From assembly GCA_035687365.1 (NCBI GenBank), contig DASRXU010000430.1, positions 1 to 64,000 on the forward strand: a stretch of 64,000 nt of DNA, in the 5' to 3' direction. Positions 9,724-17,445 of this stretch are shown here, piece after piece (within the stretch, counting starts at the first letter, position 1; each line of letters opens with the position of its first letter). The position numbers were made by a program, and so were the translations under genes. This DNA is from DASPSM01 sp035687365 (GTDB taxonomy: Bacteria > Planctomycetota > Planctomycetia > Planctomycetales > Planctomycetaceae). Below the pieces are notes generated by a model that saw only the letters and a list, made by a program, of their open reading frames with translations, made no database searches and was not told the DNA's origin.

Positions 9724-12700
9724 ATGAAAACGTATCAATTGCTGGCGCGGATCGGCCACCCGCTTGCACGCCCTTGGCACCGCTTGGCTCAATCACGTCA
9801 GGGCACCGTTATTATTGTGGTCCTGGCCCTCTTGGGCATGCTAACGCTCATCGGCTTCTTTATCTTCGCGTTCACCGCGTCGGAGAACCAGAGCGCCACC
9901 TACTTTGCCAATAATCCCAGCGCGAAAGTGCCCACGCCGACTATCGACGCAGACGCACTTTTTAACAACGTTCTGCGGCAACTCATCATTGGCCCCGCAG
10001 CCACTGAGAAACAGAGCGTGCTGTACGGCGGCAACAAGTCGCTGCTTCCCACAATGTTTGGCCGCGATCTCTCGCCATTCAACGGGGCCGGCGTCAACCT
10101 GATCTGGAACTCAACTCTCAACCAAGCCTCGGTCGACCAGAACTATAATGCGAAGCCGGACGACCTCACTGCGGGCGAGCCGGACAATCGGGTTTTGGCC
10201 TTCCTCAATACGTCCCCCGCGGCCGCAATCGCCTGGCAGGCGAACACGGCATTTGTCACGGGCGCACTCGTCCGGCCGACGACGACTCAAACCGGATTCC
10301 TCTACATCGCGACAGCACCCGGCACATCGGGCGGAGGCGAACCCACGTGGCCGGCAACGGTCGGATCGACCGTTACCGACGGTGGTGTGACGTGGACCGC
10401 GGCAGTGGCGCCGAATCTCAGCAGTTACCCCGATCCAGACGTCAACGCAACTTATCCCGACATCAACAGTCCGTTCTTGGCGTACGACGCGCTGGTTCCC
10501 AATTCCGCTAGCCCGTTGCTTCCGATCCGTGTCTACACGCCGTCGTTTCACCGGCCGCAATTTCTGCGAAACGCGACCGCCGCCGGTGGTCTCGGAAGCG
10601 TTGCGGTCCAGAATTGGTATATCGATCCGCTCACTGCTCCGTTGGTGCTTTATCCGCACGCCGAACATACGGCGATTGACAACAACGGAAACATCACCAC
10701 GTTCCAGCGGTTCGTGACGAACACTCATCCGGATACCGCGACGACTGCTACCACTTGGGCCGCCTCGACGGCTTATACCGTGGGACAAGTGGTCCAACCC
10801 AGTCCCGCCAATGGGAACAACTATCTCTGCACGCAAGCTGGGAACAGCGGGGCCGCCCCACCGGTTTGGCCCACAGTAAAAGGATCGACGGTTACTGACG
10901 GCACGGTCATTTGGAGTGACACCTCTGTCCAAGCGTTTCCAATCCCTGGTGACGGAGCGACTCCGATCACCTCAGAGGGCGTTTGGACAGCCACGGGAGC
11001 TTTGCCGTTTAATCCGGCAACACCGCCTGCCATGACCTTCCTTGTCGACACCGATAACGACGGCATTCCCGACGCCAACTACATTGATGTCGGTTTTCCG
11101 TTGATGACTACCCCTGACGGCAGCCAGCAGTTCGTGGCCATGGCTGCGATCAAGCTGATCGACGCTGACGCTTTGTTCAATCTCAACGCCCACGGCAATC
11201 GCAGCGGCAACGTCGTGCTCGGGCCGGCACCCATCCCCATTCCTTTCGGCGGCAACGGAACGTTGCCGGCAACCACGCAGTTTCTTTCAAGATCCAATCT
11301 CGGGATCAGCGCTTCGGAAGTGAATGTGGAATGGGCTTTCAACGCGCGGCCCGTTGCGGGCACGCCCGATTTTCAAGGGACGCCGGCTGCCCTCCTGTCG
11401 GCCCTGACGCAGTACGTTTCGTTCTTCCGTAGCCCCGCTCAAAGTGGCACGCTGCCCACCGACGACCATAGCCTCGGCAACTACGAGTTGGCGAACATGG
11501 AATGGTGGAACATTCTCAACGGTCGGCCGCAGCTCACTCCCAGCGCGTCGCCGACCACGATCGCGGCCTCGGTGTCCGGTTCCAGCCTGCCCGGTCGTTG
11601 GGGTGAGAACATTCCGCGGCTCGACCCGAACGTCAGTGCGGTCCTCAGCGGGACCGCCGTCGTCCAAGCAGGCCTCGGAACTCCTGGGGGCGATCCGTGG
11701 CCGCTTCCCGGCACCTCCGGTGTTGACGACAACAACAATTCGCCCGAATCAGGCACGTTCACTGACGAGCAGATGATTATTCATCCGGCTTTCGTCACTC
11801 CGCTCGACTTCTTCGGGTCGGGTACTTGGACTGCCGCACCCCAGGGTAAAGCGCGGGTGCTGATCACTGAAGGCGCTCAAAAGATTCCGCAGTACGCCAA
11901 CTATTTCACGAACCCAACGGTGCAGTGGACAGGCTTCTTCGCCGGCGCGTTGATGTCGGGCGGTGGTGGACAGCTCTTGGTCGATGAACCCGACGAGACT
12001 TATACCGAACCATCTGCCGTGGCGACCCAGCCCAACGACCAAACCTTCGGGCCGGGAGAAATGGTTCTTGCGCTCAACGGGACCGACTTCACATCATTTG
12101 GTAGCTCGTCGCGTGCCGCCGGTTTGGCGCCATTCAATTTGGTGTCGAGCAATCGGGCCGGGCAAATCCGCCAGCGATTGACGTCGGCGAGTTGGGATTT
12201 GAAGTCGTTCGGGAAGGAGTTTTTGGGAACCTACACGGGACTCAACGACGCGCGCCGCTTGTGGGAATTCACCGATACCAGCCCCGGCGCGACTGGGGTT
12301 GGACCCTTCCGGTTTCCACCCGACTTCGGCGGCACGGGCGTGATCCCGGCACCCCCACTCACGGCTACGGCTTCCACCCCCTATCCGCTGCGCATGGATC
12401 TCGCTCACCTGCTATGGACGCTGGCAGATCCCAATCAACTCGGTACGAACACCCAACTACTGTCTCAGCGTCCGCTCAGTATCAATCATCTCGTGGAGCA
12501 AGTTCAGCTCACCAATCCGACGACGGGTTTGCCTTACACCGGTTTCCGGTTCCGCCCGCTGACCCCGCATCCGACGGCGATAAATCCCCCGGCCACGCTG
12601 CCCAACACGCCGATTGTTCCTCCGGCTCATACCGCCGATCAGATCGGCTACGTGATCAATCGGCCGGACAATTTGATCGGGGCAAACGCCACCCCCGCCA

Positions 12701-15513
12701 ACCAGGAATGGCTCGCTCGCTACGATCGCCAGAGATTGGCGCGGGACATCTATACGCTGCTCTATCTAACGGGCGGCGGGAACGATTCGGTGAATTATGC
12801 GACCGCCTCGAATCAGCCGACTGGTACGCCCGCTGTGCGTCCGCTCTACACCGATGATCAGTTGCGGGAAATGGCGCAGTTCGCCGTCAACCTCGTCGAC
12901 GCGATGGACCCGGATACGAACATCACCGTGTTCGAGTACGACAAGGATCTGTCCAACGGCTGGAACCTTGACGACAACGCCTACGACAGCACGGCTGACC
13001 TTGCGGCTCCGTTCAGCATCATCCCGGCGGATCGCGGTGTGGTGTACGGCGTTGAGCGCCAGCAACTCGCGTTCAATGAGGCGCAGGTCACGTTTGCCGA
13101 GTGCACGAATCCCGTCGGCAACGTCCCGGCCGACCACCCGGATACACAGTACGACGAGAACCAGGGCTACTGGAGCTTCTTCTTTTCAGAGTTCGAAAAC
13201 GTCAGCCCGTTCCCGGTGACGTTCGCCAACCAAGGCTGGCAAATCGCGATCAAGGAATCGCCGATTAATGCTCCGTCTGGTTTGTATGGCCAAGAAACGC
13301 GGATGATCATCGGGGCCAATCAGCCGGACGTGCAGCCGGGCCCCAATGCGCGATTCACGGTCGGCACAGCCGGCGCGACTCTCAATGGCGGCAGTTACGT
13401 CTCCAACATGAATACGTTGGCTACGCCGGCGACTCCGTATCCCAGTTGGTTGGTCGTCGATCCTAACGACGGGGATCCCGTCTTCGGGGGCACGCCGTTC
13501 GATAATCACGGCACGAACCCCGGCTTTCCCATCGCGCCGCGAGCCGCGTTCACAGGGCCGACGACGACCAATCCCGCTGCACTCAGTCTCGACATGGTAT
13601 TGCAGCCGAACAATTGCTTCGTGATGCCGGCCACGGGAGGGAACGACGGAATCATTTTCACTCCCTCGTCGCCAACCGCCCCGAATGGGACGCAATTCGT
13701 CCAATTCTTTAACTGGGGCAACATCCTGCCGAATTCGGCGATTACCGTGCGGATTGAACTCCGTCGGCGCGCCGATCTCAGGCGGCTGCCACCCGTACTC
13801 CCCGTCGACGCGCTCACTCAATCGCAAAATACAACGCAAGCCCAGGATAATCCCTGGATCGTCGTCGACTATATGGACGTCCCGGTTAGCATGCTCATGC
13901 TGCATCCGGGGAATAATTACCTGCAAATTCAGCCACAGCTCACGCTGCCCGCCACGGGAGCGTTTCCGTTCCCCGTCGCCAGCACCGAGCGTTCGCAGCC
14001 CTTGTATCACGCGAATGGGCTGGCTCCCACCCCTGGCAAAGTGTCCGACATCGCGCCGACTTGGCAGGCGAACAGTCTCGGGCAGGACAATGACGGGACC
14101 AACGCCATTGTGCCGCACACACTGTTCCAACCGCATTACGACCGCGATTTCTCCTCGATCATTGAGCTGTTCAATGTTCCGCTATGGGGCCCCTACGGAC
14201 CCTCGTCCGATACCGCGCTCAATAGCTCGCCCAACTCGGGTCTCGCCTATCGAATGGCGTCTCGATCGACCGACACGGGAACGCCGATCGGTCAAGAAAC
14301 GCTCGCAGGGGGTGACTGGAACCCTGTCGCATATATTTTCGTTACCGCCTCTCCTCCTCCTCCGCAGGTCGTTGGGCATTCCTTGGGCTTTGGGACAGCC
14401 GGCTACCGCATCCAGCATCCAGAAGGCGGTGGCACCACACCGCCAAATCCAACCGTCGACGTGACCGAAAACCGGTGGCACCGGCTGCTCGGTTTGGTTG
14501 AAGTGCCGACTCGATCGCATCGTCAACTCGAGGAACCTCCCTACCAGGTCACTGCCGGGTCGATCGGTGGCCCGCTCGGCTTTTATCGCACGCCAGGCAA
14601 GATCAATCTCAACACGCTGCGCCACGCCGACGTACTCGCTGGCCTGTTGGATTCTGGCGACATCTACACGCTTCAATATTCAACGGCGTTCCCCGCCGGT
14701 CTGAACTTTACGAGTGGCCTTTCGGTGCCGTATTCAGTACCAGACCAAAATGCATTGGATACGTTTCCGCCGGCACTGGTCGGCCAAGTGACTTCGCCCA
14801 TGGCGGGGCAGGTTCGCGACTGGTGGTTGCAATTCGTCACCGCCCGCGACGGTACGGATCCGCTTCCCCCTGCGCTTGGCGGCACGAATATGGCGCTGCC
14901 CGGCTTGCCACGAAGTCCCTCGGGGACTGCTCCGCCGCCGGCGGGCTGGAATGTGCCGTCCGGATCACATCCATTCCGAGGAATGGGATTCTCGGCGTAT
15001 GCCAACGCCGCCGGGTCGACCATCGGAGGAGTGGATGCCAGCGGATTCAACGGCACCCTGGATTCGAATATTTTGCGAGCGCTCCCAGGCGACCCAGCCA
15101 CCATACCGACGGCAACGACGCCGCCTAATACGCCCGACAGTCGCCGACGGATCTTCGAAGTGGGAATGGCGACTGAACACGCCAGCGACACCATTGATTA
15201 CGCAACGAGAAACCGCGTGTTGTCGAAAATCCTCCAGAACACGACCACGCGCAGCAATGTCTTTCTCGTGTGGATGCAGATCGACTTCTTCCAGGCCAAA
15301 GACGTTAATCCGCCCAACGGCGTGGTGCGGATTGGTGCCAAGCTGGCGTCGTCGCCCGCGTATCGCGGCTTTTTTGTGATTGATCGCTCTCAGGCGATGG
15401 GTCTGATGGGGCAACAGTTTTTGCCGACAAGCGGCGCGACGCCATTTGTATTCTCTTTGAACCAGTCCTTTAACTACCAATCGCTCGTGTTGTTCCGACA
15501 GCGGCTTCAGTGA
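9724..15513 (+). CDS. Giant GspK/PilX-like tip protein with two Trp-framed modules
   Basis: 1929 aa; GspK is usually about 300-350 aa. The ATG at 9724 is preceded by AGGAG at 9709-9713, while the longer ATG at 9676 has no binding site. N-terminus: basic residues, then QGTVIIVVLALLGMLTLIGF, a pilin-like helix without Glu(+5), as is usual for GspK/PilX. The module copies are at 10234-10404 (WQANTAF ... GGGEPTWPATVGSTVTDG ... VTWTA) and 10756-10920 (WAASTAYTVG ... WPTVKGSTVTDG ... VIWSD). Further on, DTDNDGIPDANYIDVG looks like a calcium-binding loop. Near the C-terminus, TPGKINLNTLRHADVL (about residue 1620) matches the GspK KINLNTA core motif. It is the last gene of the operon. The size implies a long extracellular structure at the pseudopilus tip or a cell-surface adhesin. 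Confidence 0.8.
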   Translation: MKTYQLLARIGHPLARPWHRLAQSRQGTVIIVVLALLGMLTLIGFFIFAFTASENQSATYFANNPSAKVPTPTIDADALFNNVLRQLIIGPAATEKQSVLYGGNKSLLPTMFGRDLSPFNGAGVNLIWNSTLNQASVDQNYNAKPDDLTAGEPDNRVLAFLNTSPAAAIAWQANTAFVTGALVRPTTTQTGFLYIATAPGTSGGGEPTWPATVGSTVTDGGVTWTAAVAPNLSSYPDPDVNATYPDINSPFLAYDALVPNSASPLLPIRVYTPSFHRPQFLRNATAAGGLGSVAVQNWYIDPLTAPLVLYPHAEHTAIDNNGNITTFQRFVTNTHPDTATTATTWAASTAYTVGQVVQPSPANGNNYLCTQAGNSGAAPPVWPTVKGSTVTDGTVIWSDTSVQAFPIPGDGATPITSEGVWTATGALPFNPATPPAMTFLVDTDNDGIPDANYIDVGFPLMTTPDGSQQFVAMAAIKLIDADALFNLNAHGNRSGNVVLGPAPIPIPFGGNGTLPATTQFLSRSNLGISASEVNVEWAFNARPVAGTPDFQGTPAALLSALTQYVSFFRSPAQSGTLPTDDHSLGNYELANMEWWNILNGRPQLTPSASPTTIAASVSGSSLPGRWGENIPRLDPNVSAVLSGTAVVQAGLGTPGGDPWPLPGTSGVDDNNNSPESGTFTDEQMIIHPAFVTPLDFFGSGTWTAAPQGKARVLITEGAQKIPQYANYFTNPTVQWTGFFAGALMSGGGGQLLVDEPDETYTEPSAVATQPNDQTFGPGEMVLALNGTDFTSFGSSSRAAGLAPFNLVSSNRAGQIRQRLTSASWDLKSFGKEFLGTYTGLNDARRLWEFTDTSPGATGVGPFRFPPDFGGTGVIPAPPLTATASTPYPLRMDLAHLLWTLADPNQLGTNTQLLSQRPLSINHLVEQVQLTNPTTGLPYTGFRFRPLTPHPTAINPPATLPNTPIVPPAHTADQIGYVINRPDNLIGANATPANQEWLARYDRQRLARDIYTLLYLTGGGNDSVNYATASNQPTGTPAVRPLYTDDQLREMAQFAVNLVDAMDPDTNITVFEYDKDLSNGWNLDDNAYDSTADLAAPFSIIPADRGVVYGVERQQLAFNEAQVTFAECTNPVGNVPADHPDTQYDENQGYWSFFFSEFENVSPFPVTFANQGWQIAIKESPINAPSGLYGQETRMIIGANQPDVQPGPNARFTVGTAGATLNGGSYVSNMNTLATPATPYPSWLVVDPNDGDPVFGGTPFDNHGTNPGFPIAPRAAFTGPTTTNPAALSLDMVLQPNNCFVMPATGGNDGIIFTPSSPTAPNGTQFVQFFNWGNILPNSAITVRIELRRRADLRRLPPVLPVDALTQSQNTTQAQDNPWIVVDYMDVPVSMLMLHPGNNYLQIQPQLTLPATGAFPFPVASTERSQPLYHANGLAPTPGKVSDIAPTWQANSLGQDNDGTNAIVPHTLFQPHYDRDFSSIIELFNVPLWGPYGPSSDTALNSSPNSGLAYRMASRSTDTGTPIGQETLAGGDWNPVAYIFVTASPPPPQVVGHSLGFGTAGYRIQHPEGGGTTPPNPTVDVTENRWHRLLGLVEVPTRSHRQLEEPPYQVTAGSIGGPLGFYRTPGKINLNTLRHADVLAGLLDSGDIYTLQYSTAFPAGLNFTSGLSVPYSVPDQNALDTFPPALVGQVTSPMAGQVRDWWLQFVTARDGTDPLPPALGGTNMALPGLPRSPSGTAPPPAGWNVPSGSHPFRGMGFSAYANAAGSTIGGVDASGFNGTLDSNILRALPGDPATIPTATTPPNTPDSRRRIFEVGMATEHASDTIDYATRNRVLSKILQNTTTRSNVFLVWMQIDFFQAKDVNPPNGVVRIGAKLASSPAYRGFFVIDRSQAMGLMGQQFLPTSGATPFVFSLNQSFNYQSLVLFRQRLQ

Positions 15514-15756
15514 AACGCCCCAGCGACTATGTGGATAAATGTACACTTGAGTGTATTTGAAGGCTCGAGTGGGGGCTTCCATCGGATTTCGGTCTCGAAT
15601 TCGCGGCGGAAGTCGGCATAATGGAGAAGTCACCATGCCTGATTCTTGACAATGGCGCTGTCTCGTTCTGAAGACGGCGACAAAGGCAGGTTCATCATAG
15701 ATCGAAATAAATACGATGCGGGGCGAGGGCCATCGCCGGCATCGAAATCGAATTCA

Positions 15757-15923
15757 GCCGCCCCGATTGGCGGCAAAGATTCAAATCGCCGCGGATCACC
15801 GCGGCCAAATCCAAATCGGCCGCACAAGTGGGGCCGGATTTGGGCGAGCCGCGCTTGCCGCGGCAGGATTCAGCTGAGCCGCGCTTGCCGCGGCAAGGAT
15901 TCAGTAGCCGCGTAACGCGCGGC
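15757..15923. repeat. Array of GC-rich hairpins upstream of the DUF1559 gene
   Basis: Six closely spaced stem-loops, most with a GCCGCG-type stem. Stems and loops: 15757-15774 (GCCGCC/GGCGGC, 6-nt loop); 15788-15805 (GCCGCGG-ATCA-CCGCGGC); a weaker 5-bp pair CGGCC/GGCCG bracketing 10 nt just after that; 15848-15864 and 15878-15894 (both GCCGCG-CTTGC-CGCGGC); and 15907-15923 (GCCGCG-TAACG-CGCGGC). Linkers are similar (variants of AAGATTCAAATC and AGGATTCAG), and 15846-15875 and 15876-15905 form a near-identical tandem 30-mer. The array lies in the roughly 490-bp gap between the pseudopilin operon and the DUF1559 gene. It could act as a transcription terminator or mRNA stabiliser, or be a REP-like mobile repeat. 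The rest of the gap (15514-15756) shows only a small TACACT-TG-AGTGTA inverted repeat at 15542-15555. Confidence 0.75.
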
Positions 15924-15955
15924 GAGTTTGAACGGGCCACGCATCGCATCGAACG

Positions 15956-15967
15956 TGGTACGTACCA
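15956..15967. promoter_or_regulatory. 12-bp perfect palindrome, candidate operator
   Basis: TGGTACGTACCA is a perfect palindrome located 36 bp upstream of the DUF1559 start codon at 16004 and just after the hairpin array. Such sites often bind dimeric repressors or activators. No -10/-35 pair is convincing nearby, so the operator role is an inference. Confidence 0.35.
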
Positions 15968-16003
15968 ACAACACAAAATTTCCCTCGTGGATTGGAGACA
16001 GTA

Positions 16004-17329
16004 ATGAAGTCGAGTCGTTTGCAATCACGTCGCTCGCGCGCGGGGGCCCGCATGGCCTTCACGCTGATCGAGCTGTTGGTGGTGATTTCCATCATCGCCG
16101 TTTTGATCTCACTGGTGTCGCCGGCCGTGCAAAGCGCACGCGAGGCGGCCCGCCGCACGCAATGTCTCAACAACATCCGCAACCTCGGTCTGGCGACCAT
16201 CAACTTCGCCACCGGCAGCGGCGATCGCTACCCACTGCTGGAAAGCACCCCGCCCCCGACCGGCCCAGGAGCCAACCGACTGAGCACCGACACGGCCATC
16301 CCCAACCACGGCATGTCCTGGGTGGCACAGATCATCGGCTACATGGATCAACCGGCCATCTCGCGGCAAATCATTCAGAACGGTGGCATCATCGTACCGA
16401 ATGCGGCAGCGACCGGATTCAACTCGTTCACCGGAGTCGACCCGACGAACACGGCCGCCTTCCGCCTGATTCCGGTGATCGGACCGCTCACCTGCCCCGA
16501 TGATGCCCTTAATCAGAACGTCCCCGGCGGCTTGAGCTACGCGGGTAACGCGGGCTACATCAATTCGGTGAACTGGGCCTTTGGGCCTCTGGGGACTTCG
16601 GCTGCGCCGCTTCCGGATTACGGAACCGGTGCTCAAGACGCCACGCTGATCGATTGGGATGGACAGGGTGCGACTGCAACACCAATCGCACAGACGGCGC
16701 TGGGAAGGCAGATCGGTTACTCGACTGGAATCTTCTGGCGAAATGATCCGACCGGATTCCGCATGACCCAGGACTTTGTCCAGCGCGGCGACGGGGGGAG
16801 CAACACGATCATGCTTGCCGAGAACGTCAACGCGGGATTCTGGGCGGATATCGCCGGGCCCAGCCCGACGACGACGACGCCGGCGCCAAACCGGCGCGAC
16901 CTGCAGACCGGCTACATCGGTTTCGGAATTAGCGTCGCCGCGACGCTCGTCGCGGGAACCGGTACCACGTCGGTGCCCGCCCTTTATACGGTCGACCAGA
17001 CCAAGCCGACCGGCTCGTTCAACATTATCACGCCCCCGGCAAATACCGAGTTGTTTACTCCGACAAGCGCCGGCAGCCCTCCTCCGACATACGCTCTGAC
17101 AGACGGGACGGCCGGTTCAAATGACGCGACTCCCAACTCGAACTTGCTCACAGCCACGCAAGGGAGGGCACCCCGACCTGCCTCGAACCATCCAGGCGTG
17201 TTTTGCGTGTGCTTTACGGATGGCCATGCCACACCGCTGTCGCAGAATATGGATGCCAACGTTTACATGCGGGCTCTGTCACCTGCGGGAACGCTTTACG
17301 GCCAGCCGACCGATGGCGACGTGAAGTAG
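16004..17329 (+). CDS. DUF1559 prepilin-like protein (H-X9-DG family)
   Basis: 441 aa from the ATG at 16004, preceded by GGAGA at 15994-15998; a TTG at 15992 overlaps that binding site. N-terminal prepilin signal MAFTLIELLVVISIIAVLIS has Glu(+5) and Ala at -1 instead of Gly. The following AVQSAREAARRTQCLNNIRN is the hallmark of DUF1559. The C-terminus has SNHPGVFCVCFTDGH, a perfect H-x9-DG motif. These proteins are massively amplified in planctomycete genomes and are thought to be exported pilin-like surface proteins of unknown function. Unlike the upstream pseudopilins it has no Trp-framed module. It is transcriptionally separate: its own long leader and its own terminator at 17360-17387. 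Confidence 0.93.
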   Translation: MKSSRLQSRRSRAGARMAFTLIELLVVISIIAVLISLVSPAVQSAREAARRTQCLNNIRNLGLATINFATGSGDRYPLLESTPPPTGPGANRLSTDTAIPNHGMSWVAQIIGYMDQPAISRQIIQNGGIIVPNAAATGFNSFTGVDPTNTAAFRLIPVIGPLTCPDDALNQNVPGGLSYAGNAGYINSVNWAFGPLGTSAAPLPDYGTGAQDATLIDWDGQGATATPIAQTALGRQIGYSTGIFWRNDPTGFRMTQDFVQRGDGGSNTIMLAENVNAGFWADIAGPSPTTTTPAPNRRDLQTGYIGFGISVAATLVAGTGTTSVPALYTVDQTKPTGSFNIITPPANTELFTPTSAGSPPPTYALTDGTAGSNDATPNSNLLTATQGRAPRPASNHPGVFCVCFTDGHATPLSQNMDANVYMRALSPAGTLYGQPTDGDVK

Positions 17330-17359
17330 TTGCTTTAGACAATTTGATCGCGCGATCGA

Positions 17360-17387
17360 CCCGGCCCTCACAGGGCCGGGTTTTTTT
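17360..17387 (+). terminator. Intrinsic terminator of the DUF1559 gene
   Basis: A perfect 9-bp GC-rich stem (CCCGGCCCT at 17360-17368 paired with AGGGCCGGG at 17372-17380) with a 3-nt loop is followed directly by seven T residues. It begins 30 bp after the DUF1559 stop and separates it from the convergent kinase gene. Confidence 0.93.
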
Positions 17388-17445
17388 GTTGACTTGATTT
17401 CGACCCGTCCGCGACGAGGCTCATTGCACGGGGACCAGCGAGTGG

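Noticed and set aside
15846..15905. Tandem 30-mer as a possible CRISPR array
   Set aside because: Only two units, no unique spacers between them and no cas genes; it belongs to the hairpin array.
15646..15915. Small frame of 89 codons in the intergenic gap
   Set aside because: It is made of the hairpin repeat (repeated SRACRG); no ribosome binding site or family.
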